From the NCBI GenBank assembly GCA_029263555.1, contig JAJUFW010000092.1, positions 1 to 8,732 of the forward strand: a DNA stretch of 8,732 bases, written 5' to 3'. Numbering within the stretch: position 1 is the first letter of the stretch; the number at the start of each line of letters is the position of its first letter. Both the position numbers and the translations under genes were made by a program. Source of the DNA: Alphaproteobacteria bacterium (GTDB taxonomy: Bacteria > Pseudomonadota > Alphaproteobacteria > DSM-16000 > Inquilinaceae). The notes beneath the pieces were generated by a model, which was not told where the DNA came from, ran no database searches, and saw only the letters and a list, made by a program, of their open reading frames with translations. Positions 1-6,873 of the stretch are shown here, piece after piece.

Positions 1-1742
1 AAAGGCACCAGCACCTTGCCCATCCCGAGGCGGAACGCGGTATTGCCCGTCTTGAACGGATTCGCGTTCGCGATACCCGCCGCCGCATAGGCGGCGAGCG
101 CCACGGGCGGCGTGATGTCCGCGAGGACCCCGTAATAGAAGACGAAGAAATGCGCGACAAGCGGCTGCACGCCGAGAAGCCCTAGGGTGGGCGCCGCCAC
201 GGTCACCATGATCAGGTAGTTGGCGGTGGTCGGGATGCCGCATCCCATGAGAATGCACACCACACCCGTCAGGACCAGCGTCACGATGAGCGTGAGCGTG
301 GCCGTCGTGAGCAGGTCGAACGGAATTAGCGGCGCGATCGCCCCGGCCCAGGACGCCGCCGTCGACGTCACGATGTAGGACATCTTGAAGCCGACGCCGG
401 TCAGCGTGACGACACCGATGACGATGCCGACCGTCGCCGCCGCGGCACCGACCGAGAGGGCATATTTCGCCCCGGTCACGAAGCCGTCGAAGACGTCCCG
501 GGGCGTCAGGCGCCGGCGCGGGTTCAGGAACCCGATGACCACGCAGGCGGTGATCCCCCAGAACGCGGCGAGATAGGGTGTATTGCCGTTGATCAGGATG
601 CCGATGAGGATGAAGAGCGGCGCCAGGGTCGGCCAGTCGCGCTTCAGCACTTGCCAGACCTTCGGCAGTTCCTCTGCGGTGAGACCCCGCAATCCCAGGC
701 GCTTCGCTTCGAAATGCACCTGCATGAAGACGCCGAAGAAGTGCATGAACGCCGGAACGGCGGCCGCCAGCATGATGTCGCGGTAGGGGATGCCCAGGAA
801 CTCGATCATCAAGAAGGCGGCTGCGCCCATGACCGGGGGCATGATCTGACCACCGGTGCTGGCCGCCGCCTCGACGGCGCCGGCGAAATGCCGGGGATAG
901 CCGACCCGTGCCATCGCCGGAATGGTGAGGGATCCGGTGGTCACCGTGTTCGCGATCGATGAGCCGGAGATCGAGCCGAGCAGCGCGGAGGAGAAGATAG
1001 AGACCTTCGCCGGGCCGCCCGCGAAGCGTCCGGCAGCCGCCGTTGCCAGATCGATGAAGAGCTGGCCGAGCCCGATGCGCGTGGCGAGCACGCCGAACAG
1101 GACGAAATGGAAGACATAGGTCGCCACCACGCCGACCGGCAATCCGTAGATGCCCTGGCTGGTCAGGTAGAGATGGTTGACCAGACCGGACCAGCTGGTT
1201 CCCGGATGGACCAGCACGCCCGGGGCGTACTGACCGAACAGAGCGTAGGCCATGAACAGAATGGCGATGACCGGAAGCGGCCAACCCATCGAGCGCCTTG
1301 TCGCCTCCAGCAGAACCAGGATCAGCGCGCTGCCCATGAAGACGTCGATCGGCAGCGGATTGCCGACGCGGAACGCCAGGTCGTTGAAGATCCACGGGAC
1401 ATAGAGAACCGACACGGCCGCCACGATGGCCAATGCCCAGTCCAGGAGCGGAAGGCCGCCGGGATAGAGAAGCGACGGTCGATGCGCGGTGGTCTGCCCG
1501 CGTTTCGTGGCTGCGAAAACCAGGAAAATCAACGCCAGGACGAAGGCCATGTGGATGCCGCGATGGACCACCTCGCGCAGCAGCCCGAAACCGGCGGTGT
1601 AGTAATGGAAGACTGAAAGAAGGAACAGCAGGCCCGCCACGATCCAGGAGGCCGGCGGGAACAGCGGCCGGAAGCGGACCTCGGGATCGAACTTCTCTTC
1701 CAGTTCCCGGGCCGTCTTCTCGTCAATATGAGTGATGGTCAT
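1..1742 (-). CDS. TRAP transporter fused permease, TAXI type (DctQM-like 4TM/12TM), C-terminus cut by window edge
   Basis: Inner-membrane permease of a TRAP transporter, which takes substrate from a periplasmic TAXI binding protein and drives uptake with an ion gradient. My own translation starts MTITHIDEKTARELEEKFD, a charged N-terminus followed by RFRPLFPP and the first membrane helix, as is usual in the fused 4TM/12TM permeases. About 580 codons are present and open to the left edge. Family motifs are clear: GSISGSSIA at residues 256-264 followed by NTVTTGS, and ADITPPVALAAYAAAGIA from residue 541 followed by NANPFKTGNTAFRLGMG. The end of the protein, perhaps 60-150 residues judging by family length, is outside the window. 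The ATG at 1742-1740 is the first possible start because an in-frame TGA lies two codons upstream. No good Shine-Dalgarno sequence precedes it. It is the second gene of an operon, 209 bases after the TAXI binding protein. The family call is firm; the substrate is unknown. Confidence 0.95.
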   Translation of the reverse strand, partial: MTITHIDEKTARELEEKFDPEVRFRPLFPPASWIVAGLLFLLSVFHYYTAGFGLLREVVHRGIHMAFVLALIFLVFAATKRGQTTAHRPSLLYPGGLPLLDWALAIVAAVSVLYVPWIFNDLAFRVGNPLPIDVFMGSALILVLLEATRRSMGWPLPVIAILFMAYALFGQYAPGVLVHPGTSWSGLVNHLYLTSQGIYGLPVGVVATYVFHFVLFGVLATRIGLGQLFIDLATAAAGRFAGGPAKVSIFSSALLGSISGSSIANTVTTGSLTIPAMARVGYPRHFAGAVEAAASTGGQIMPPVMGAAAFLMIEFLGIPYRDIMLAAAVPAFMHFFGVFMQVHFEAKRLGLRGLTAEELPKVWQVLKRDWPTLAPLFILIGILINGNTPYLAAFWGITACVVIGFLNPRRRLTPRDVFDGFVTGAKYALSVGAAAATVGIVIGVVTLTGVGFKMSYIVTSTAASWAGAIAPLIPFDLLTTATLTLIVTLVLTGVVCILMGCGIPTTANYLIMVTVAAPTLGLLGVQPLVAHFFVFYYGVLADITPPVALAAYAAAGIANANPFKTGNTAFRLGMGKVLVP

Positions 1743-1824
1743 GAATCAATTCGCTATGGGCGTTGCCGCTTGCACAGGAGAAACGGGACGTTCCCGGCGA
1801 ACGGACGGTGGGCCGTAACCCGGC

Positions 1825-1856
1825 ATCGGATATCAGAAAATATCGGATATCAGAAA
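1825..1856. repeat. 15-base tandem direct repeat, period 17
   Basis: The sequence atcggatatcagaaa occurs at 1825-1839 and again, without mismatch, at 1842-1856, separated by two bases. Each copy contains the palindrome GATATC. It lies between the TAXI binding-protein gene and the permease gene, directly beyond the 1858-1894 hairpin in the direction of transcription. It is AT-richer than its surroundings. It could be a small local duplication, a protein-binding site or an mRNA element; the sequence alone does not decide. Confidence 0.8.
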
Positions 1857-1857
1857 C

Positions 1858-1894
1858 GATTCAGGACGGGCGACCGGGCGGCCCGTCCTGAATC
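1858..1894 (-). terminator. Strong intercistronic hairpin after the TAXI binding-protein gene (partial terminator or mRNA stabiliser)
   Basis: A perfect 14-base-pair stem is formed by 1858-1871 and 1881-1894, with a 9-base loop. In the direction of transcription (minus strand) it begins 57 bases after the stop codon of the binding-protein gene and is followed by only a weak T-rich stretch (GTTTCTGATATCC). Because the permease gene continues on the same strand and has no obvious promoter of its own, I read this as a leaky terminator or a 3'-end-protecting hairpin that favours the binding protein over the permease. That role is inferred; the stem itself is directly visible. Confidence 0.7.
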
Positions 1895-1951
1895 ATGCCG
1901 GAGCGAACGTCCCGCGGGCCGCTTCGGCGCCGCGGGACAGCACTCCTGTTG

Positions 1952-2962
1952 TTATTGAATGAGACCGGCTTCGCGGTAGAACCGCTCGGCCCCCGGATGA
2001 AGCGGAATGCCGACGCCGTCGAGCGCGGTCTCCAGGCGAATCTCCTTGCCCTTCGCGTGGCCGGCATCGAGGAGCGCGCGGCTGTTGTCGTTCCAGAGCG
2101 CCTTCGTGATCTCGTAGATGAGATCCTCAGAAAGGCTGGCGTTGGTCACCCACTGCGCGCCGACGCTGAGGGACTGGACGTCCTCGTCGACCCCCCGATA
2201 GGTGCCGCCCGGGATGGTATGCGCCGCGAAGAACTCGTATTCCTCGAGGAGCTTGTCGACCTCTTCGCCTGCGATCGGGACGATCGTGATGTCCATGCTG
2301 GTCGCAAGCTCGGCGATGGCACCGGCCGGGAAGCCACCGACGAAGAAGAAGGCGTCCAGGTCGCCGTCTCGCATCTTGTCGGAGGACGGACCGGGCTTCA
2401 GGTACTCGGCCTCGATATCGTCCTCGGTCAGGCCGAAGGCGCCCAGGATGATCCGCGCATCCACGATGGTGCCGGAGCCCGGTTCGTCGAGGGAGACCTT
2501 CTTGCCGCGCAGATCGTCGACCGAGTCGATCCCCGAATCGGCGCTGGCGACCAGATGGATGCTCTCGGGATAGAGATTGGCGATCGCCCGAAGGGAGTCG
2601 ACCTTAGTCTGCCCCTCATAGAGGCCGGTGCCCGTCTGGGCCCAGTAGGCGACGTCCGACTGAACGAAGCCGGATTCCATCGTGCCGGAGCTGATGCCGT
2701 TGATGTTCGCGACCGAGCCGTTCGAGGCGAGCGCCGTCGCGATGAGGCCTGGCACGCCGCAGCTTCCACCTTCCTCACAGGAACGCGAGCCCGGAGGATT
2801 GGAGATCGCGTTCGCGATAAGACCGCCGATCGGGAAATAGGTGCCGGAGGTACCGCCGGTCCCGATCCGGAAGAACTGCATCTCCTGCGCCATGGCCCCG
2901 GAGGAGACCCCGGCGACCGCAATTGCGGCGATCGCGAAACGCTTGACGTGATTGAAAGGCAT
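1952..2962 (-). CDS. TAXI-family TRAP transporter solute-binding protein
   Basis: Periplasmic binding protein that captures the substrate and delivers it to the fused TRAP permease encoded downstream. The chosen start (ATG at 2962) gives 336 residues. An AGGGG ribosome-binding site at 2974-2970 sits 7 bases before it and a typical signal peptide follows (MPFNHVKRF, hydrophobic stretch, AMA then Q at 25/26). The open frame reaches 3013, but the extra 17 residues would spoil the signal peptide. TAXI hallmarks: GTGGTSGTYFPIGG at residues 34-47, ESGFVQSDVAYWA at 96-108, VSLDEPGSGT at 156-165, and a FFFVGGFPAGAI segment in the second lobe. An insert with two cysteines, C62 and C68 in SCEEGGSCGVPG, suggests a disulfide in the oxidising periplasm. 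The length is normal. TAXI proteins have been linked to glutamate and other carboxylates in studied members, but the ligand here cannot be read from sequence. Confidence 0.95.
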   Translation of the reverse strand: MPFNHVKRFAIAAIAVAGVSSGAMAQEMQFFRIGTGGTSGTYFPIGGLIANAISNPPGSRSCEEGGSCGVPGLIATALASNGSVANINGISSGTMESGFVQSDVAYWAQTGTGLYEGQTKVDSLRAIANLYPESIHLVASADSGIDSVDDLRGKKVSLDEPGSGTIVDARIILGAFGLTEDDIEAEYLKPGPSSDKMRDGDLDAFFFVGGFPAGAIAELATSMDITIVPIAGEEVDKLLEEYEFFAAHTIPGGTYRGVDEDVQSLSVGAQWVTNASLSEDLIYEITKALWNDNSRALLDAGHAKGKEIRLETALDGVGIPLHPGAERFYREAGLIQ

Positions 2963-3156
2963 AACTGCGCCCCTGTTCATCAAAAAAGCCATATGGCGCG
3001 CACTTTGCCGCATCTCGCCCGCCGGAGAAAGCTTCTAATTGTCGTGATTGTCGCACCCGGACCATCGAGACGTCGCATGCGGGCGGGATCCGGGCGGTAT
3101 CGTAGACAGGTGCCGGTCCGCACCGGAACCGATCAGGCCGACGGAGGAACGACTTG
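2963..3156. promoter_or_regulatory. Divergent control region between the TRAP-TAXI operon and the YbaY/TTT group
   Basis: This 194-base gap separates two divergently transcribed genes and must hold promoters for at least the TAXI operon and the YbaY-domain gene. On the TAXI side there is a palindrome GCCATATGGC (2988-2997) followed on the minus strand by six T, and a run with two similar CGACAAT words (about 3035-3052). On the other side, CCGGT/ACCGG (3113-3117 and 3122-3126) form a 5-base-pair stem with a 4-base loop. I cannot place -35 and -10 boxes with confidence. Confidence 0.5.
2970..2974 (-). promoter_or_regulatory. Ribosome-binding site deciding the TAXI protein start
   Basis: AGGGG on the minus strand, 7 bases before the ATG at 2962. 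It supports this start over the upstream ATG codons at 3013 and 2980, which have no such site and would add a non-signal extension. Confidence 0.7.
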
Positions 3157-3591
3157 ATGCCGGGACCGCTCAAGATTCTGGCCCTCGCCCTCGGCCTGGC
3201 CGCGCCGAGCGCTTGTCAGGCGCCGGACATGGCCCAACAGGCGCTCGTCACGGGCAGCATCACCTATCGCGAGCGGATCGCCCTGCCGCCTTCGGCCATC
3301 GCCCAGGTGCTGCTGCACGACGCCTCGGCATCCGACGCCCTATCGGCGCCGATCGCCGTCTGGCAGAACGAGATCGGCTCCGTCCCCGCCCGTTTCGAAC
3401 TGCCCTACGACCCGGCGCGGATCCTCGATGGTCGGGACTATGCCCTGTCGGCGCGAATCCTGGACGGCGACAGACTATTGTTCGTCACCGACCGGCTCTT
3501 TGCTGTGCTGACCCATGGCAACCCCGACCGGGTCGACATGGTTCTGAGAAGAGCCGGGGAAAGAGAAAGATCATCTTCCCTCGGGAAATGA
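3157..3591 (+). CDS. YbaY-domain (YscW-like) small envelope protein, probable lipoprotein
   Basis: Small exported protein of 144 residues with a YbaY/YscW-type domain. These domains are beta-rich and occur in envelope lipoproteins and, in YscW, a pilot protein for a type III secretin; most YbaY homologues have no established role. Family signature: VTGSITYRERIALPPSAIAQ (residues 31-50), RFELPYDPARI (79-89), YALSARILDGDRLLFVTD (95-112) and VDMVLRR near the end. The N-terminus MPGPLKILALALGLAAPSAC is a short signal sequence with Cys20 as the likely lipidated residue. The lipobox (PSAC) is imperfect because position -3 is Pro rather than Leu, Val or Ile, so ordinary cleavage remains possible. 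A GGAGG at 3143-3147 precedes the ATG by 9 bases; a TTG three bases upstream is a less likely start. It is divergent from the TAXI operon and lies 213 bases ahead of tctC. A link to either transporter is not shown. Confidence 0.88.
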   Translation: MPGPLKILALALGLAAPSACQAPDMAQQALVTGSITYRERIALPPSAIAQVLLHDASASDALSAPIAVWQNEIGSVPARFELPYDPARILDGRDYALSARILDGDRLLFVTDRLFAVLTHGNPDRVDMVLRRAGERERSSSLGK

Positions 3592-3804
3592 ACAGATCTC
3601 GAAAGCCATGGACTCCGCCGCCTGGAAATGGCACGGATGTGCGTTGCGGGCATCCAAGTGCAAGGGGCCTGCACGACAAATGAATGATGATGCCGGGGCC
3701 AACCCGGTCAGGTTGCGGGGAGGATAATCCGGCATCGGGGGCGCCCGATCGGCTGGACAATCTGACGTTCCTCCCCGCCGCGAACGGAGAGAAGGAACGG
3801 AAAC
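3592..3804 (+). promoter_or_regulatory. tctC upstream region, probable promoter of the TTT operon
   Basis: This 213-base non-coding stretch likely carries the promoter of tctCBA. It holds an imperfect palindrome GTGCA...TGCAC (3658-3674), an 8-base inverted repeat GATGCCGG (3689-3696) with CCGGCATC (3729-3736), and an isolated GATAAT (3723-3728) resembling a -10 box without a convincing -35. The ribosome-binding site of tctC (AAGGA, 3792-3796) is at its end. The 3658-3674 palindrome is a reasonable regulator-site candidate. No specific regulator is encoded nearby. Confidence 0.4.
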
Positions 3805-4782
3805 ATGCGAAAGCTTCTGCTCGCAGCGCTCATGGCGGCTGGGGTCTCCACCGGCTTCGGAAACGCACAAGCCCAAGATTATCCGAACAGGACCATCACC
3901 ATCGTCGTGCCGTTCTCGGCCGGCGGGCCGACCGACACGGTGACGCGGCTGGTCGCGGAATCCATGTCCCGCACGCTTGGCCAGCAGATCATCGTGGAGA
4001 ATGTCGGGGGCGCCGGCGGCACGCTGGGCGCGGCCCGCGTCGCGAATGCCGAGCCCGACGGCTATACGCTGCTTCTCCATCACATCGGGATGGCCACCAG
4101 CGCGACGCTCTACCGGAGCCTGCCCTACGATCCGAAGTCGGCCTTCTCCTATATCGGCCTCGTCACCGAGGTTCCGATGACCATCGTCGCCCGGCCCGAC
4201 TTTCCGCCGGACGACATGGCCGGCCTGATCAGCTACGTCAAGGAGAACGCCGACCAGGTCACCTACGCCAATGCCGGCATCGGCGCCGCCTCGCATCTGT
4301 GCGGCATGCTGTTCATGAGCGCGATCGAGACCCCGCTCGTGACCGTGCCGTACCAGGGCACCGGCCCGGCCATGACCGACCTGATTGGCGGCCAGGTCGA
4401 TTTCATGTGCGACCAGACGACGAACACCACCAACCAGATCACGGCGGGCAAGATCAAGGCCTATGCCGTCACCACCGCCGAACGCATCGACGCGCTCCCG
4501 GACGTCCCGACTGCCGCCGAGGCCGGTCTCGAAGGCTTCCAGATCGGGATCTGGCACGGGCTTTATGCCCCGCAAGGAACACCCGAGGAGGCCATCGCCG
4601 CCCTGACCGACGCGTTGCAGAAGGCGCTGGCCGACGAGAACGTCGTCCAGCGCTTCGCCGATCTGGGCACGGCACCCGTTTCGGCCGAAGAGGCGACCCC
4701 GGAGGCGCTTAAGAACAAGCTGCTCTCCGAAATCGACCGGTGGGCGCCTGTGATCAACGCGGCAGGCGTCTACGCCGACTGA
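3805..4782 (+). CDS. tctC: Tripartite tricarboxylate transporter substrate-binding protein (Bug/TctC family)
   Basis: Periplasmic binding protein of a TTT system, expected to bind a carboxylate or related small molecule and hand it to TctAB. The protein has 325 residues, the usual Bug length. A signal peptide (MRKLLLAALMAAGVSTGFGN, then AQA) is probably cut before Gln24. Bug features in order: YPNRTITIVVPFSAGGPTD (residues 26-44), the ligand-loop segment GGAGGTLGAARVANAEPDGY (68-87), SLPYDPKSAFSYIGLV (105-120), VPYQGTGPAMTDLIGGQVD (181-199) and ALPDVPTAAEAGLEGF (230-245). Two cysteines, C167 and C202, are present in the mature protein. AAGGA at 3792-3796 is spaced 8 bases from the ATG. tctB and tctA follow on the same strand after an 87-base gap with a strong hairpin. 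Bug proteins have many different ligands, so citrate or tricarboxylate specificity should not be assumed from the name. Confidence 0.96.
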   Translation: MRKLLLAALMAAGVSTGFGNAQAQDYPNRTITIVVPFSAGGPTDTVTRLVAESMSRTLGQQIIVENVGGAGGTLGAARVANAEPDGYTLLLHHIGMATSATLYRSLPYDPKSAFSYIGLVTEVPMTIVARPDFPPDDMAGLISYVKENADQVTYANAGIGAASHLCGMLFMSAIETPLVTVPYQGTGPAMTDLIGGQVDFMCDQTTNTTNQITAGKIKAYAVTTAERIDALPDVPTAAEAGLEGFQIGIWHGLYAPQGTPEEAIAALTDALQKALADENVVQRFADLGTAPVSAEEATPEALKNKLLSEIDRWAPVINAAGVYAD

Positions 4783-4789
4783 CTTCGGA

Positions 4790-4816
4790 CCGCCGGCAGG
4801 CCTTGCCTGCCGGCGG
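4790..4816 (+). terminator. Strong hairpin between tctC and tctB (attenuator or mRNA stabiliser)
   Basis: A perfect 12-base-pair GC-rich stem (4790-4801 with 4805-4816) and a 3-base loop start 8 bases after the tctC stop codon. It is followed by CTTCGTCC, not a T run, so full intrinsic termination is unlikely. A second, weaker stem can form at about 4829-4851. The position suggests a partial terminator or a hairpin protecting the tctC message, giving more TctC than TctB and TctA. Confidence 0.7.
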
Positions 4817-4869
4817 CTTCGTCCAATTGCGGCACCCGCGCGTGGCGCCGCCTCACGGTCAGAGCGCAT

Positions 4870-5322
4870 ATGACTTTGAACCAGAAGGATTTTTTTGCGG
4901 GCGCGATCTTCATCGTCCTTGGTCTCGCCTTCGGCGCCGGGGCCCTGGGCATGGAACTCGGCACCGCCTTCCGTATGGGGCCCGGCTACTTTCCCCTGGT
5001 GTTGTCGGCCATCCTGATCGCCATCGGCCTCGCGATCATCGTTCAGGGGATCGGCAGATCCGGCGGTACCATCGGCAGCGTACCGTGGCGAGGGCTCGCG
5101 TTCATCCTCGCAGCCCCGGTCGCGTTCGGGCTCGCCATCCGGGGGTTCGGCCTCGTACCGTCGGTCGCGGCCGTCGCCCTTCTTGCCGGATTCGCCAGCC
5201 AGCGGATGCGGGTCGTGACGGCACTGGCCCTTACCATCGGCCTGACCCTCTTCTGCATCCTCGTCTTCAATGTCGGGCTCGGCCTGCCCATCCGGCTTTT
5301 CGGGCCGTGGCTGAGCTTCTAG
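4870..5322 (+). CDS. tctB: Tripartite tricarboxylate transporter small membrane subunit TctB
   Basis: Small inner-membrane subunit of the TTT transporter, working with TctA; its exact function in the complex is poorly defined. At 150 residues it is the normal size. It shows about four hydrophobic segments (roughly residues 8-28, 41-60, 74-100 and 112-136) and the TctB-type motif FRMGPGYFP at 34-42 after the first helix. The start ATG at 4870 follows the 87-base gap from tctC. The upstream sequence (CAGAGCGCAT) is only a weak ribosome-binding site, compatible with lower expression than tctC. It is separated from tctA by 10 bases. Sequence conservation in TctB is low in general, so the call rests on size, topology, motif and gene order, which agree well. 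Confidence 0.93.
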   Translation: MTLNQKDFFAGAIFIVLGLAFGAGALGMELGTAFRMGPGYFPLVLSAILIAIGLAIIVQGIGRSGGTIGSVPWRGLAFILAAPVAFGLAIRGFGLVPSVAAVALLAGFASQRMRVVTALALTIGLTLFCILVFNVGLGLPIRLFGPWLSF

Positions 5323-5326
5323 GAGG
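5321..5326 (+). promoter_or_regulatory. tctA ribosome-binding site overlapping the tctB stop codon
   Basis: AGGAGG begins on the second base of the tctB TAG stop codon (5320-5322) and ends 6 bases before the tctA ATG at 5333. This is a near-perfect Shine-Dalgarno sequence and fits translational coupling of tctB and tctA. Confidence 0.75.
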
Positions 5327-5332
5327 GCGCCC

Positions 5333-6835
5333 ATGGAACTCCTCGCCAATCTCGGCCTGGGCCTGGAAACGGCGCTCACGCCGTACAACATCCTCTACTG
5401 CTTCATAGGCGTCCTTCTGGGTACCCTGATCGGCGTCCTGCCGGGCATCGGCCCGACAGCGACGATCGCGATGCTGTTGCCGATCACCTTCACCCTATCG
5501 CCGGTCTCCGCGCTCATCATGCTCGCCGGCATCTACTACGGTGCGCAGTACGGCGGATCGACGACGGCGATCCTGATCAACCTGCCTGGTGAGTCCTCGT
5601 CCGCCGTGACCGCCATCGACGGCTACAAGATGGCGCGCCAGGGCCGGGCGGGTCCGGCACTCGCCACCGCCGCGATCGGATCCTTCTTCGCCGGAACCGT
5701 CGCGACGCTGCTCATCGCGCTGTTCGCACCGCCTCTCACCGAAGTCGCCCTCAGATTCGGTCCGGCCGAATATTTCTCGCTCATGGTCCTTGGCCTCATC
5801 TCCTCCGTCGCGCTGGCGCACGGGTCGGTTCTGAAGGCCATCGGCATGATCGTTCTCGGCCTCATGCTTGGCCTCGTCGGCACGGACATCTATACGGGAA
5901 CGCCGCGTTTCACCTTCGGCCGGCTGGAACTGGCCGACGGCCTGAACTTCGTCGCGGTCGCGGTGGGCGTCTTCGGCCTTGCGGAAATCCTGCGCAATCT
6001 GGAGAACGAAAAGGATCGCGAGGTCACCGTACAGCGCATCACGAATCTCATGCCGACGCGCGCGGACCTCAAGGCCATCGCGCAGCCGATCCTGCGCGGG
6101 ACCCTGCTAGGCTCGCTTCTCGGCATCCTTCCCGGAGGCGGGCATATCCTGTCGTCCTTCGCCTCCTATACGGTGGAGAAGAAGCTGTCGAAAACGCCCG
6201 AACGGTTCGGACAAGGGGCGATCGAAGGTGTGGCAGGGCCGGAATCCGCGAACAATGCCGGCGCACAGACGTCGTTCATTCCGATGCTGACGCTGGGCAT
6301 CCCGGCCAACCCGGTCATGGCGCTGATGATCGGGGCCATGATCATCCAGGGCATCACGCCCGGCCCGAACGTCGCAACCGACGAGCCGGCGCTCTTCTGG
6401 GGCATCATCGCCTCGATGTGGATCGGCAACCTGCTGCTGGTCCTCCTGAACCTGCCGCTGGTCGGGCTCTGGGTCCGCCTACTGACCATCCCCTATTATC
6501 TGCTGTTCCCGGCGATCCTGGCGTTCAGCTGCATCGGCGTCTACAGCATCAACTCCAACGCCTTCGACCTTTATGCCCTGACAGTGTTCGGACTGCTCGG
6601 CTACGTGCTCGTCAAGCTGGATTGCGAGCCGGCGCCGCTGCTTCTGGGCTTCGTCCTGGGGCCGATGTTGGAAGAGCATCTGAGGCGCGCCATGATCATC
6701 TCGCGCGGGGACGCGACGGTCTTCCTGACCCGTCCGATCAGCCTGACGCTTCTGGTCATGGCGGCGATCGTGCTGGTGATCGTGTTCCTGCCCTCGATCG
6801 CCAAGAAGCGCGAGGAGGTCTTCCAGGAGGAATGA
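5333..6835 (+). CDS. tctA: Tripartite tricarboxylate transporter large permease TctA
   Basis: Large inner-membrane permease of the TTT system, predicted to carry substrate with a coupling ion. It has 500 residues, the family norm, and about 10-12 hydrophobic segments. The two halves carry matching motifs, as known for TctA: GVLPGIGP (34-41) with YYGAQYGGSTTAILINLPGE (68-87) in the first, and GILPGGGHILSSF (264-276) with GPESANNAGAQTSFIPML (302-319) and TLGIPANPVMA in the second. A cytoplasmic-type charged linker, ENEKDREVTVQRITNLMPTR, starts at residue 224. The C-terminal part includes CEPAPLLLGFVLGPMLEEHLRRAM, also typical. No frameshift or missing motif was seen. It is the last gene of tctCBA, ending 20 bases before the convergent VWA gene's stop. 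Substrate unknown. Confidence 0.97.
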   Translation: MELLANLGLGLETALTPYNILYCFIGVLLGTLIGVLPGIGPTATIAMLLPITFTLSPVSALIMLAGIYYGAQYGGSTTAILINLPGESSSAVTAIDGYKMARQGRAGPALATAAIGSFFAGTVATLLIALFAPPLTEVALRFGPAEYFSLMVLGLISSVALAHGSVLKAIGMIVLGLMLGLVGTDIYTGTPRFTFGRLELADGLNFVAVAVGVFGLAEILRNLENEKDREVTVQRITNLMPTRADLKAIAQPILRGTLLGSLLGILPGGGHILSSFASYTVEKKLSKTPERFGQGAIEGVAGPESANNAGAQTSFIPMLTLGIPANPVMALMIGAMIIQGITPGPNVATDEPALFWGIIASMWIGNLLLVLLNLPLVGLWVRLLTIPYYLLFPAILAFSCIGVYSINSNAFDLYALTVFGLLGYVLVKLDCEPAPLLLGFVLGPMLEEHLRRAMIISRGDATVFLTRPISLTLLVMAAIVLVIVFLPSIAKKREEVFQEE

Positions 6836-6846
6836 GCCCTGCACCT

Positions 6847-6873
6847 GGGCCTTCCTCAGGGAACGGAAGGCCC
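6847..6873. terminator. Bidirectional hairpin between convergent tctA and VWA genes
   Basis: GGGCCTTCC (6847-6855) and GGAAGGCCC (6865-6873) form a perfect 9-base-pair stem with a 9-base loop. It begins 11 bases after the tctA stop codon and overlaps the last codons and stop of the convergent VWA gene. Neither side has a T run, so it is a GC-rich terminator-like hairpin rather than a textbook intrinsic terminator. Confidence 0.6.

Noticed and set aside
2982..2997. GCCATATGGC followed by six T on the minus strand as an intrinsic terminator
   Set aside because: The palindrome has no loop and at most a 3-base-pair usable stem, and it lies upstream of the TAXI start where termination makes little sense.
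1895..3157. 420-codon open frame on the plus strand opposite the TAXI gene
   Set aside because: Antisense to a clear TAXI protein with matching motifs and signal peptide; its composition is that of a shadow frame.
3629..3647. Possible sigma-54 promoter upstream of tctC (TGGCAC followed by GC or TTGC)
   Set aside because: The -24-like box is good, but the GG-to-GC spacing is 9 bases for GTGC and 14 for TTGC, and sigma-54 needs 10.
3571..5391. 606-codon open frame on the minus strand opposite tctC and tctB
   Set aside because: It is fully antisense to two well-supported genes, is rich in Arg, Asp, Glu and Gly with no domain I recognise, and is the usual by-product of GC-rich codon bias.
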